Assembly (NCBI GenBank): GCA_017853605.1
Contig: JAFMJG010000013.1
Location: 1 to 33,961, forward strand
DNA: 33,961 nucleotides
DNA from: a bacterium
GTDB taxonomy: Bacteria > Bdellovibrionota_C > UBA2361 > OMII01
Reading direction: 5' to 3'
Part shown: one piece after another, positions 24,346-33,961 of the stretch
Layout: every line of letters starts with the position of its first letter
Numbering within the stretch: the first letter of the stretch is position 1
The notes under the pieces: generated by a model
What the model saw: only the letters and a program-made list of their open reading frames with translations
What the model was told of the DNA's origin: nothing
Databases searched by the model: none
Made by a program: the position numbers and the translations under genes

Positions 24346-27300
24346 ATGCATCGGAGCCCAGCCAACAATCCTTCCGGCAAGGTTGGATTCCTCACGCCCT
24401 GGAACCAGAGCTGTGGGCTCGCCACGTACGGGAAGTTCCTCGTCACGGAGCTTAGAGCTATCGGGCTCGACGTCACCGTCCTTTCCGAGCGGGGACAGCC
24501 CGTTGCGTCCCCGGACGAGCCGTTTGTGGTCCGGTGCTGGGAAAGGGCGAGCTCACCTCAGGAGCCAGGAGACTACTCCCAGCTGATGCAGGAGATTGAG
24601 TTGCGGGGCATCACCACGCTGCACATAAACTGCCAGGCACGATTCTTCAGCGCGCAGTCCTTTGCCCAAGCCCTGGCGCTCCTGCGTGCCCGTGGTGTGC
24701 GGATAGTCGCGCAGGTTCACAGCCTGTTCACCCTGGCCGAAGAGCTCTCCGCGCTGCTGGGCTGCGCGGACCGGATCCTCGTCCACGCTCCCGAAAACCG
24801 CCTCGAGGCGATAGCAAATGGCGCCTCTCCCGAAGCGGTGCTCGTCGTGCCGCACGGGGTCCATACGAGGCCGGCTGCGGAGGCGGAATCAGCAAAGGCC
24901 ATCCGCGCTGCCCTAGGAATTCCAGAGGGCGAGCCGCTCCTCATTACCTTTGGGTTCGTCCAGCCTCACAAGGGCCTCGAGTCGCTGGTGGAGGCGGTAT
25001 GCCATTTGCGGCAGCGGGGGATTCCCGCCCACGGGATCATCGTGGGGGAGACCCGCCCTGATGACCCGAACAGCGCTGCGTACCTTCGAGCTCTCAGAGA
25101 GCTCGTCAACCGCAGCGGCGTCACGGAGCACGTGTCGTTCATGACTACGTTTGTGCCTGACGAGAAGGTCGGGGAGTACCTGGCAGCAGCAGACGTGGTC
25201 ATCATGAACTACCGCTCGCAGCACTATGAGGCTTCGGGCGCTTGCTCCTTGGCGGTCGGCGCAGGGGCAGCGGTCATTACCTCCCTTGCGCCCGCGATGA
25301 TGGCGTTTGGGGATGCTGTTTGGCACGCAACCTCCGGCTATCCAGTGGCCCTCTCCGCTGAGCTGATCCTGACGAACCCTGTGCTGCGCAGGGAGCTGAG
25401 GGCCCGGGCACGAGCGTATGCCCAACGACACTCCTGGGCCTGCATCGCCCAGACGGTGGCGGAATTGTACGACGAATTGAAGACAGCTTCGCCGGCGGCA
25501 GTACACGCTGGCGCGAGCCAACCAAGCAAGGAGAAGCCCGTGAAAGACGCAAGGCAAGCAAAGCCGCGGAGAGTGACGCGAGTGTTGGTCCAAAACCGCC
25601 CCAACACATTCTCGCAGCGCGGCGGTGACACGGTTGTGCTTGAGCGAATTAGCCAGGGGCTCGCTGTTCGCGGAATTGAGGTCACTGTTGACGTCGAGGC
25701 AGTTCGCGACCCCAAGGACTTTGACCTCGTGCACCTGTTCAACTTCGCAACACCTCACCTGACCGAGGCGCTCGCGCGCCGTGCCCAGGCGGCGGGAGTC
25801 CCCTTTGTTGTCACCACCCTCTACGAAGAGGTGCCGGAGTTTCACAACCAGTCACACGCGCTCGCGAGTGCGCTCATCAGTTACGTGCAGGGCGGGCAGG
25901 ATCGCGAGTGGTGGCGGGCAAGCAAGCCAAGCGCCCATGGAGTCCAGCCGGCCCGCAGGCTTCCTGCCGATTGGCTGGCCCAGAACGCTGCGGCGCTCTT
26001 CGCTAATGGCGCTGGTGAGGCGCGGGCCCTGCGCAGGGACTTCCCGGCCGCAGCACCAGTTATTGAGATACCGGTGGGCCATGAGACCGGCCCACGCTCT
26101 GATGCATCGCTCTTTGAAAAAGCCCACGGAGTCCGGGATTTCGTCCTGTGCGTTGGCCGCCTCGAGACCCGCAAAAACCAGCTCATGCTGCTCAAGGCCC
26201 TCGAGGACTCGGACCTCACGGTTGTGCTCGCAGCGGGAGGGTTTTCTTACCAGCCCGAGTACGAGCAGGCGGTGCGGGCATTCAGGAGGCGCGGCAAGAC
26301 TATTATTCTTGATCGGCTGTCCCCAGAGATGCTCTCTTCTGCATACGCAGCGTGCCGCCTGCACGCTCTTCCCAGCTGGTATGAGCTGCCTGGCCTCGTT
26401 TCGCTTGAGGCGGCAGCCCACGGAAAAAACATCGTCGTGACGCGCACCGGCACATCGGCCGACTACGTCGGAGACAGGGCTTTTTACTGTGCGCCGTCGG
26501 ATGAGGACTCTATCTTCTCTGCCGTGCTGGCCGCCTACCACAGCCCAGCGCGCCAAGGACTAGTCGAGATGGCGAGCAGCTTCTCATGGGAGCGGACGGT
26601 AGACGAGACCGTGCGGGCCTACGGCGAGATCCTGCGAGAGGACCAGATCCCTGCAGTTCTGCCGCCTGCCGCCCGGGCATCGGCAGCGCCCGCCGCCTCG
26701 TACGGGTTTTACGACATGAGCGTCAACGCCATGGAGCTAGAGGATGCGCTGGCGCAGGGTGAAGGCGCCGCGCGCTCTATGGACTTTGGCCGTGCCGAGG
26801 AGCTGTTCCACAAGGCTGAAGCCATGGATCCGTCGTCGGTCCGGGCGATAAAGGGAAGGGCCGCCGTTCTCTTGGCCCAGTCCAAGATTTCTGAAGCCCA
26901 GCCGCTCTTTGACCGGGCCCTTGAGCTTGCGCCCAAGGACGCCAAGGTTCTTGCGGGCCGCGCGATGTGCGAGTCCATGTCGGGGCGCCCAGAGCTTGCC
27001 GTGCCGTATCTTGAGCGGGCGCTTGCGGAAGCGCCAGATAACCTCGTCGCCCTGTACCAGACGATAGAGTGCGCGTACCGGCTCTCCCGATTCCAGGAGG
27101 CGGAGCGCGCCCTCTTCAGGTACCTCGAGCTCCACCCCGGGGATTCGGAGATGCGCTTCTGTCTCGCGGGGTGCCTCTACAAGAAGGGGGACCTCGCGAC
27201 CAGCCTCTCGCACACCATGCAAGTTCTTTCGGCCAAGCCCGACCACGAGGGCGGGCTTGAGCTGCGAGTAAGGCTGCAGGCGGAGATCGCCGCCCAGGAT

Positions 27301-28197
27301 GCGGCGCGTGCCGCAGCAGTGCCTTCGCCAGGCGCGTACCCGATAGAGGCCCACAGCATTACTCCCGAGGGTCTCGACGAGCTGTCCAGGCTCATTCAAC
27401 AGTGGACTGTTGGCGCCCCTGGCATTGTTCCCGCTGAGGCAGTTGCGGCTTCAGGTGCCGCTACTGCGCCCCCAGTGGCCACAGAGGCGCCCAGAGCAGC
27501 TTTCGACGTTGACGCCAAGATAGCCGACATTGAGGCGCTCAAGCGCAGCGGAAAGCTGACGGCAGCTAAAGAGCGCCTCGACGAGGTCTCAGCCGTGCGG
27601 GAGCTCTCAGCCGAACAGCGGGAGGTGGTGCTCTGCCTGCAGGCAGAGTTTAAGGTCATCATGGGTGAGCTTGAGGAGGCAGCCCGCCTCTACGACAGGC
27701 TTCTGGACCGCAACCCGCACCTCGCACGGGCGTTGTGCGGTAAGGGCGCCCTCGCCGCAGAGGCACAGCAGTGGGGAACGGCGCAGGCATTCTTCGAGGC
27801 GTCTCTCGATTGTGAGGACGCATACGATGTGGCCCTCGCCGGGCTTGGGCTATGCAAGATGGTCGCAAACAAGCCAGAGGAGGCCTTTAACCTCTTCCGC
27901 CAGGCGGCGACCATCAATCCAGAGAACCATCGGGCGATACTTGGAGTGCTGCAGCTCGGCTACCCCCTGAAGCGCTACAAGGAGATGGAATCTCTTGTGC
28001 TTGCCTACCTGAAGCGTTACCCGAGCAACCTCGACATGCTTTACTCCTTTGCGGGGCTGCTCTACGCCCAGGGAAAGATGCGTGAGGCTCGATCTGAAGT
28101 GGAGAAGATCCTGATTGTAGAGCCGCGCCACGAGTCGGCGCTTGAATTGCGGGAGCTGCTGGACAAGGTATCCAGCGAGCCCACCACAATAATGTAG
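24346..28197 (+). CDS. Fusion of two GT4-like (GT-B fold) glycosyltransferase regions with a C-terminal TPR array
   Basis: 1283 aa; GT1: VGFLTPWNQSCGLATYGKFL...LITFGFVQPHKGLESLVEAV; GT2: VLVQNRPNTFSQRGGDTVVLERISQGL...VLCVGRLETRKNQLMLLKAL...LHALPSWYELPGLVSLEAAAHG; TPR-like AEELFHKAEAMDPSSVRAIKGRAAVLLAQSKISEAQPLFDRALELAPKDAKVLAGRAM and repeats. Confidence 0.9.
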   Translation: MHRSPANNPSGKVGFLTPWNQSCGLATYGKFLVTELRAIGLDVTVLSERGQPVASPDEPFVVRCWERASSPQEPGDYSQLMQEIELRGITTLHINCQARFFSAQSFAQALALLRARGVRIVAQVHSLFTLAEELSALLGCADRILVHAPENRLEAIANGASPEAVLVVPHGVHTRPAAEAESAKAIRAALGIPEGEPLLITFGFVQPHKGLESLVEAVCHLRQRGIPAHGIIVGETRPDDPNSAAYLRALRELVNRSGVTEHVSFMTTFVPDEKVGEYLAAADVVIMNYRSQHYEASGACSLAVGAGAAVITSLAPAMMAFGDAVWHATSGYPVALSAELILTNPVLRRELRARARAYAQRHSWACIAQTVAELYDELKTASPAAVHAGASQPSKEKPVKDARQAKPRRVTRVLVQNRPNTFSQRGGDTVVLERISQGLAVRGIEVTVDVEAVRDPKDFDLVHLFNFATPHLTEALARRAQAAGVPFVVTTLYEEVPEFHNQSHALASALISYVQGGQDREWWRASKPSAHGVQPARRLPADWLAQNAAALFANGAGEARALRRDFPAAAPVIEIPVGHETGPRSDASLFEKAHGVRDFVLCVGRLETRKNQLMLLKALEDSDLTVVLAAGGFSYQPEYEQAVRAFRRRGKTIILDRLSPEMLSSAYAACRLHALPSWYELPGLVSLEAAAHGKNIVVTRTGTSADYVGDRAFYCAPSDEDSIFSAVLAAYHSPARQGLVEMASSFSWERTVDETVRAYGEILREDQIPAVLPPAARASAAPAASYGFYDMSVNAMELEDALAQGEGAARSMDFGRAEELFHKAEAMDPSSVRAIKGRAAVLLAQSKISEAQPLFDRALELAPKDAKVLAGRAMCESMSGRPELAVPYLERALAEAPDNLVALYQTIECAYRLSRFQEAERALFRYLELHPGDSEMRFCLAGCLYKKGDLATSLSHTMQVLSAKPDHEGGLELRVRLQAEIAAQDAARAAAVPSPGAYPIEAHSITPEGLDELSRLIQQWTVGAPGIVPAEAVAASGAATAPPVATEAPRAAFDVDAKIADIEALKRSGKLTAAKERLDEVSAVRELSAEQREVVLCLQAEFKVIMGELEEAARLYDRLLDRNPHLARALCGKGALAAEAQQWGTAQAFFEASLDCEDAYDVALAGLGLCKMVANKPEEAFNLFRQAATINPENHRAILGVLQLGYPLKRYKEMESLVLAYLKRYPSNLDMLYSFAGLLYAQGKMREARSEVEKILIVEPRHESALELRELLDKVSSEPTTIM

Positions 28198-28447
28198 CTG
28201 CCGGATCAGCAGCCTGAACGAGTTGTCCACAGCAAGCGGCGGAAGCGATTCGCTCATCAAACGCTGTTTAGCAAATTCACGGCGAAATTTCGTTTCATAG
28301 AACACCGGCTTAGTGCTAGGGTCGAAAGTTGGCTGTAAAACGTTGTGACCTCCGGCAGATCGCTTCGGCTCAGCCCGTAGTATTAACCCCCTAGTGTTGA
28401 GTACATCGTTTTAGGCAGCGTCACGCCGGTTGAGAGCCTCACTCTCT

Positions 28448-31153
28448 ATGGATCCCACCCCCGTTGAAAACCAGGCAAGCAGCGCGCAGCGCCAACCCCA
28501 AACGGGGGGAGCGCAAGCTGCTCGCGTTTCGCATGCTCCGCTCACTGATGAGGTGCTCCTCGAGGAGTCCTCAAAGCTTCTTGAGGCCTTCAAGATCATG
28601 GAAGGGAGGCGCCACTCCGTGGTCAGCCAGGTTCTCTCGTACGCTGAGTACCTCAAGAAAGTTCTCAGCGATCCTCGCTACATGATCAGGAACGTATTCC
28701 AGTACACCGCGGACGCGATGGAGTCCTTCGGCTTTACCAAGAAGACGGTCCTGGGCCAGGAGATTCTGGACTTCAATCTGCGCCAGTGGCCGTGGGAGTC
28801 GCGCCTCGTGGTTGACAAGAAGAAGCTTGAGGGGCAGGAGCTGGCGCTCTACGAGTACTACCAGCAGATGAAGCTCTTTGGCCGGCGAGAGTACTCGAAT
28901 CGCATGTTCGTGTTCCACGGGCCGCCCGGCTCCGGCAAGACCCGGCTCAACGACACCCTCGATGCGATGCTTGAGGATTACTCTGAGCACAATGAGCAGG
29001 GAGGCCTTTGGCGAATCGCCTTTGTCTTTCCTGAAGAAGCAGGCATGAAGCCGTACGGGTTCGCCGCAAACCAGGCTCGAAGCGCATCCGTTTCAGAGGA
29101 AGACACGCCGCAGGGGCGACAGCTCATCTACCGGCCCCTTGGGAACACCGATCCGCTGTTTCTGCTCTCAACCTCATGTGATGGGGAAGGGCCGAGGGAG
29201 AAGCTGCTCCAAAAGCTTGAGCAGCATGAGAGGCTGCCGCCGGACCTCAACAAGGACTACCTGCTTCGGGGCGAGCTCGACACCTTTTCAGAGGCTATTC
29301 TTGAGACCCTGATGAGCTACTACCGAAACGAGCACCTCTCCCAGTCTGGCTCACAGGGGCGGGTTCCTGATGCCCGAGTCCTGGAGGAGGTGCTGCGCAA
29401 GCATGTGCGAGTCGAGCGGTATACCCTCTCGCGGCGGCAGGGGCGCGGCCTCTGTTCGAAATGGGCTACCCCCAACCGGGATGCCGACATTGAGCCGTTT
29501 TATAATTCGTACTCGCCGCCGCCAGAGGAGATTCGGGCGGCAGAGCGCGACCTCTACATGCCGACGAGCTTCATGGTGCGCGCCAACCGTGGGCACCTCC
29601 ATTTCTCAGACCTCTTCCGCCCTGACGAGCGCGACCGTGGCCGCGACGACATCTCGCACCTGAACCACCTTCTCAATGAGATTGAGTCGGGGCACACGCA
29701 GATCGTGTCCCTTCGCCAGGCGGCCTCCCTAAAAACAGAGAAGGTCAACGTGCAGCTTCGGGCGGACGCGAATGACGAGCTGATCAGCCTCAAGACCCAC
29801 GCGCAAGGCTGGGACTCGCTTGGGCGGAGGCTTCAGTTTATCACCGTTCCCCACGTGGTCCGCTACCTCTCGGAAGCGTCCGCGCACAAGGACTTCTTCC
29901 GCACCATTCTCGGCGCAGACAGGGTCATCTGCCCGCACGTGCTCAACACGGTAGCGCTCTTTTCGACATCAACTAGGCTCCTCAAGCCGGATCCCGTGCG
30001 CTACAAGGCCGTGCACGAGCAGCTGCCGAAGATCCTGGGCCGAATGAGCGTGGTAGAGAAGGCGCTGCTCCTCCAGGAGCCGCGTGACGGCGTGAAGTCT
30101 GAGCTCAACATGCTCAAGTCAGACGAGAAGCTGCGCTGGCACCAGGATGAGCTCAGCGTCCTCGCGAAATTTCTTCCGAACATCGCAAACGAGTACATGG
30201 GTGGGGTGGGCGAGACAAAGTTCTCGCTCTATGACGGGGGCTTCGGCATCTCGACCGCCAACGCCCAGGATCTGCTGCGCAAGGTGGCTGTGTTTCGGCC
30301 CACTGAGCCGATCACGGTTCTTGAGGTGCTCGAGGTGCTCAAGCAGCAGGGGGACAAGTTCCCGTACTACGAGAAGATAGAGGAGGCCAAGAGGCAGCTC
30401 GCCCACGCGCGCCTCGAGGAGCGCAAGGAAGAGGGGCTTCGCAAAGGAAAGCAGATGTCCGAGAGGGACGTGCAGGAGTCCCTTAGGGAGATAGCCGACG
30501 TTGTTGAGAGGCAGTTCCCGATCCCTGCGCCCCAGGCAATCATCAAGGAGGTCGAGACCTACGCCAAAAAACGGATCCAGGATGACTTCTACTACGCGCT
30601 CGGCATCGCCAGCGAGGAGCGCAGCTCGCTCTCAATTCAGCGCTACCTCGCGCATGCGCGGGTGGCGATAGGGCAGCCTCCGCTGGAGGTGGAGCCGCAG
30701 CATCGCGTTACTGAGCAGGAGCGAAAACACAACGACAAGCTGCTTGAGGACTTTGAGGACCGGGTCGTGAAGGGCGAGGACCTCTCCTCAAAAGAGAGGC
30801 GCATGGCGTTCCGCAAGCACCTCTTCGAGCAGATCGGGTTCTGGCAGGCCGAGCACCCGAACGAGAGCGCAGCCGCCAATTACGAGAGCATCTTCGGCGA
30901 GCTCGTCGAGGGGCTGCGCGTGGTCCGTAAAGAGTCGCTGGAGCGGCCGCTGAGCGAGTTCGAGCGGCTGACGCGAGAGTATGCCGAAGACCCGCTTAAG
31001 ATCACCAGGGACATGGCCGGCAAGGAAGATGAGAGGCGCCGGGCGTCACGCTGGGCCAAAGCAATTAGGGTGCTCGAAGACACGCTGAAGTACCCGCGTG
31101 AAGAGCGCTGGGATACGATCCGCAAGCACCTCGAGTGGGCGATTCACGGTTAG
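28448..31153 (+). CDS. prkA: PrkA-family (AAA+ / serine protein kinase-like) protein, long form
   Basis: 901 aa from ATG 28448 (track start TTG 28430). Walker A FVFHGPPGSGKTRL; PrkA-like MVRANRGHLHFSDLFRP, GGFGISTANAQDLL; adjacent to spoVR and DUF444 genes. Confidence 0.85.
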   Translation: MDPTPVENQASSAQRQPQTGGAQAARVSHAPLTDEVLLEESSKLLEAFKIMEGRRHSVVSQVLSYAEYLKKVLSDPRYMIRNVFQYTADAMESFGFTKKTVLGQEILDFNLRQWPWESRLVVDKKKLEGQELALYEYYQQMKLFGRREYSNRMFVFHGPPGSGKTRLNDTLDAMLEDYSEHNEQGGLWRIAFVFPEEAGMKPYGFAANQARSASVSEEDTPQGRQLIYRPLGNTDPLFLLSTSCDGEGPREKLLQKLEQHERLPPDLNKDYLLRGELDTFSEAILETLMSYYRNEHLSQSGSQGRVPDARVLEEVLRKHVRVERYTLSRRQGRGLCSKWATPNRDADIEPFYNSYSPPPEEIRAAERDLYMPTSFMVRANRGHLHFSDLFRPDERDRGRDDISHLNHLLNEIESGHTQIVSLRQAASLKTEKVNVQLRADANDELISLKTHAQGWDSLGRRLQFITVPHVVRYLSEASAHKDFFRTILGADRVICPHVLNTVALFSTSTRLLKPDPVRYKAVHEQLPKILGRMSVVEKALLLQEPRDGVKSELNMLKSDEKLRWHQDELSVLAKFLPNIANEYMGGVGETKFSLYDGGFGISTANAQDLLRKVAVFRPTEPITVLEVLEVLKQQGDKFPYYEKIEEAKRQLAHARLEERKEEGLRKGKQMSERDVQESLREIADVVERQFPIPAPQAIIKEVETYAKKRIQDDFYYALGIASEERSSLSIQRYLAHARVAIGQPPLEVEPQHRVTEQERKHNDKLLEDFEDRVVKGEDLSSKERRMAFRKHLFEQIGFWQAEHPNESAAANYESIFGELVEGLRVVRKESLERPLSEFERLTREYAEDPLKITRDMAGKEDERRRASRWAKAIRVLEDTLKYPREERWDTIRKHLEWAIHG

Positions 31154-31166
31154 GGAGTTCGTAAGC

Positions 31167-32813
31167 ATGCCAGGCACCGAGCACAACAGGCCAGCACAGC
31201 AAGGAGGGATGCCTTCGCTTGAGACAGAGGAGCTTCGGCGCCACAAGCTTACAGTGAAGGAATTTGCAGGCTCCCGGGAGGCGCAGGAGCGGCTGATTCA
31301 GGGATGGAAGGAGGAGATCGAAGGGATCGTGCGGCAGGCCTGCCCCCTCGACTTCTACCGGCAGGAGTTTGTTGTTGTCTCGTGGAAGCAGCTCCAGGTG
31401 ATCCTTGCCAGGGAGGGCTTTCCGAAGCGGTACGAGCACTGGCGCTTCGGGCAGAACTTTGAGAGCCAGGCTGTTCGTGACACGTATGGGCTCGGGCGCA
31501 CCTATGAGCTCGTCATAAACACCGATCCGTGCATCGCGTACCTGCTCGACTCAAACTCGGTCCAGGAGACGCGCACGGTGATGGCGCACGTCTACTTCCA
31601 CAACATTTTCTTCAAGCACAATTCCTACTTCCAGTCGACCGACCGGCGCATGCTTGACAAGATGGGAGCCCACGCTGACCGAATCAAGCGTTACCAGGAG
31701 GACTATGGCCCAGACACGGTTGAGGCGTTTCTCGACACGTGCCTCTCGCTCGACAACCTGATTGATGTGCACTCAGTGGCCCTGCGCCGGACGCGGGATG
31801 AGGGGGCTCCTGGCCAGCGCCTCGAGCCGAAGGCCCTAGATCCGATACGGCCGGTAAGGTTCAACGTGCCCAGCTACCTAGACCGGTACGTAAACCCGCC
31901 CGAGGTGCTGCGGTCGCAGGTTGAGCGGGAGACCAAGGAGCGCGATCGCCGGCTCAAGATGGTGCCGCCAGAGCCGGAGCAGGACGTGCTGCTCTTCCTG
32001 CTCAAGCATGCGCCGCTCCAGGCTTGGCAACAGGACGTGCTGTCGATGGTGCGCGAGGAGTCGTACTACTTCGCCCCGCAGCGCATGACAAAGATCATGA
32101 ATGAAGGCTGGGCCAGCTACTGGCACTCAAGGCTGATGACTGAGCACCTGCTACCCCGCTATCCCTCGGAAACTGTCGATTACTGCGAGTTCAATGCCGG
32201 CGTCCTCCAGCCATGGGGCGAAAGCATCAACCCCTACAGGTTTGGTGTCCGGCTGCTTCGGGACATTGAGGACCGCTGGAACAAAGGGAAGTTCGGCCAG
32301 GAATGGGACAGCTGCCGCGACATGGAGGCCCGCAGGAGCTGGGACAGGAAGCTCGGGCAGGGAGCCGAAGAGGTAATGAGGGCGATGGTGACCCACAACG
32401 ACCTGACCTTTATCCACCGCTACTTGACGCCGGAATTTTGCGCCGAGAACGGCTTTCACATTCATGAGAAGGACAGTGATGGGGACACCTTTGTCTCCTC
32501 CGAAGAGTTTCTGGAGATCCGCGCGATGCTCCTGAAGTCCCTCACCAACATGGGCCAGCCGAAGCTCGCGGTGCTCAATGCAAACCACGGCAATCGCGGT
32601 GAGCTCGTGCTCTTCCACTCTTTTGACGGGCAGGAGCTCAAAATGGACTTCTGCGCTGCGACCTGCCGGAACCTCTTTAGGCTCTGGTCCAGGCCCGTGC
32701 ATGTGCTCACTGAAAACAAGGATGGTGCACACATCAAGCTCTCCTTCGATGGCAGCGCATTCAAGAGCGACACGGACAGCGAAGATTTTGCCCGTTACTA
32801 TTCGGAGGACTAG
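31167..32813 (+). CDS. spoVR: SpoVR family protein
   Basis: 548 aa; DFYRQEFVVVSWKQLQVILAREGFPKRYEHWRFGQNFE, INTDPCIAYLLDSNSVQETRTVMAHVYFHNIFFKHN, MTKIMNEGWASYWHSRLM, NPYRFGVRLLRDIEDRWNKGKFG. Confidence 0.96.
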   Translation: MPGTEHNRPAQQGGMPSLETEELRRHKLTVKEFAGSREAQERLIQGWKEEIEGIVRQACPLDFYRQEFVVVSWKQLQVILAREGFPKRYEHWRFGQNFESQAVRDTYGLGRTYELVINTDPCIAYLLDSNSVQETRTVMAHVYFHNIFFKHNSYFQSTDRRMLDKMGAHADRIKRYQEDYGPDTVEAFLDTCLSLDNLIDVHSVALRRTRDEGAPGQRLEPKALDPIRPVRFNVPSYLDRYVNPPEVLRSQVERETKERDRRLKMVPPEPEQDVLLFLLKHAPLQAWQQDVLSMVREESYYFAPQRMTKIMNEGWASYWHSRLMTEHLLPRYPSETVDYCEFNAGVLQPWGESINPYRFGVRLLRDIEDRWNKGKFGQEWDSCRDMEARRSWDRKLGQGAEEVMRAMVTHNDLTFIHRYLTPEFCAENGFHIHEKDSDGDTFVSSEEFLEIRAMLLKSLTNMGQPKLAVLNANHGNRGELVLFHSFDGQELKMDFCAATCRNLFRLWSRPVHVLTENKDGAHIKLSFDGSAFKSDTDSEDFARYYSED

Positions 32814-32819
32814 GCAGCG

Positions 32820-33961
32820 ATGGGGAATGAGCTAGAGCCACAGAAATCCGGCCCACCTGAAGCGCAGCGGGGATCAGTGTCGCTTGAGACCTCATCGCTG
32901 GGGATCGAGCCGGACGTGCGCCGCTTTCGCGAGATCGTAAAGGGCAAGGTGCGCGAGGATCTCAAGGACTACATCACGAGCGACGACATTATCGCGCAGC
33001 ATGGGCAGGATGTCATAAGCGTGCCGGTCAAGGAGATCTCCCTGCCGCGTTTCGTCTTCGGTTCCAACGAGCAGGGCCTGGGCGAGGGCGAAGGTGATGG
33101 CGATGGGCAGGGCTCCCCAGGACAGGGCAAGGGAAGAAAAGGCGGCACAGGCGAGGGAAAGCATGCCAGGGAGGAGAAGTTCCACATTGAGGAGCTCGCA
33201 GACCTTCTTGGCGACGAGCTAAAGCTGCCCCGCATCACGCCCCGGCTCACATCTGGGCTAGAGGAGGCTGTGCCGCGTTACCAGAGCATCTCTCGCCACG
33301 GCCCTCCCTCGCTGCGCGATCACCGTAGAACCTTCCGCGAGGCGCTGAAGCGAAGCATTGCCGAGGGCACGTACGACGTGAACGACCCGGTGGTTACCCC
33401 CATCAAGGAAGACTTTCGGTACCGCGCAGAGCGCCTCAAGCCGAGGCCGAAGACGAATGCGGTCATTTTCTATGTGATCGACGTCTCGGGCTCCATGGGA
33501 GAGCTCGAGAAGTCTCTCGCGCGAAACACGGCATTCTGGATCGACGCCTGGATAGACCGGCAGTACAAGAGCACCGAGAAGTGCTACATCATTCACGACG
33601 TTCATGCCAAGGTCGTGGACAGGGACACGTTCTTCACCACGCGAGAGGCGGGCGGCACGGCAATTTCGTCCGCATACCAGGTCGCAAAAGAGCAGATGGC
33701 GACCCGCTTCCCGCCGGATGAGTGGAATATTTACCTCTTTCACTTCTCGGATGGCGACAACAGCTCCCAAATCGATGACGCGCGGGCAGTCGACCTGCTG
33801 AAGGAGAGCATCCTGCCGAAGGCCAACCTGTTTGGCTACGTCGAGGTCGGGTCCCACCACGGTGGCGGCGGGTTTATTCGGGTGCTGGGGTCGGCGTTCG
33901 ACGATGAGGAATCGGTTGTCTTGACCACCATGAACGGGCGCAAGGATATTATTCCCGCGAT
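32820..33961 (+). CDS. DUF444 (YeaH/YhbH) family protein with VWA-like MIDAS motif, 3' truncated by window end
   Basis: My translation from ATG 32820 is open to the window end: VRRFREIVKGKVREDLKDYITSDDIIAQHGQDVISVPVKEISLPRFVFG...FYVIDVSGSMGELEKSLAR...EAGGTAISSAYQVAKEQM...WNIYLFHFSDGDN. Missing from the supplied ORF track. Confidence 0.95.
   Translation, partial: MGNELEPQKSGPPEAQRGSVSLETSSLGIEPDVRRFREIVKGKVREDLKDYITSDDIIAQHGQDVISVPVKEISLPRFVFGSNEQGLGEGEGDGDGQGSPGQGKGRKGGTGEGKHAREEKFHIEELADLLGDELKLPRITPRLTSGLEEAVPRYQSISRHGPPSLRDHRRTFREALKRSIAEGTYDVNDPVVTPIKEDFRYRAERLKPRPKTNAVIFYVIDVSGSMGELEKSLARNTAFWIDAWIDRQYKSTEKCYIIHDVHAKVVDRDTFFTTREAGGTAISSAYQVAKEQMATRFPPDEWNIYLFHFSDGDNSSQIDDARAVDLLKESILPKANLFGYVEVGSHHGGGGFIRVLGSAFDDEESVVLTTMNGRKDIIPA

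Noticed and set aside
28223-28231. DnaA-box-like TTGTCCACA in the prkA leader
   Set aside because: Single site with one mismatch to TTATCCACA; no clustering or origin-associated genes.
33258-33860. 200-aa minus-strand ORF near the window end
   Set aside because: Antisense to the DUF444 gene that runs off the window.

Overview
This is a GC-rich, densely coded Gram-negative (probably flagellated) bacterial segment. I support about 26 protein-coding genes. In order: plsY; small hypothetical (-); clpX; three consecutive glycine-zipper lipoprotein genes (-); lspA (-); a WD40-repeat lipoprotein (-); a protein with the RecA2 half of a DEAD-box helicase, an RGG/RD-rich linker and a DbpA-like RNA-binding domain; a small ORF; an MFS transporter (-); pheS-pheT; a CYTH-like protein (-); acylphosphatase (-); a YaeQ-like protein (-); an ECF sigma factor (-); a YggX-like protein and proC; fliS; a methyltransferase/CgeB-like glycosyltransferase fusion; a GT9 protein; a two-domain hypothetical; a double-GT4/TPR protein; and a PrkA-SpoVR-DUF444 operon cut by the window end. 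No rRNA, tRNA, CRISPR array or transposon was recognised. Best leads for something undescribed: (1) the half-helicase with degenerate motif VI and a long leader containing two mutually exclusive hairpins; (2) the fliS-linked multidomain glycosyltransferase cluster with an orphan protein at its end; (3) a PheT lacking the N-terminal EMAP/OB tRNA-binding domain; (4) three adjacent lipoproteins sharing a glycine-zipper module, next to lspA and another lipoprotein; (5) an unusually long PrkA in the PrkA-SpoVR-DUF444 operon. Several inverted repeats, terminators and a phased A-tract region are also visible. All family calls are from reading the translated sequence; no searches or folding programs were run.
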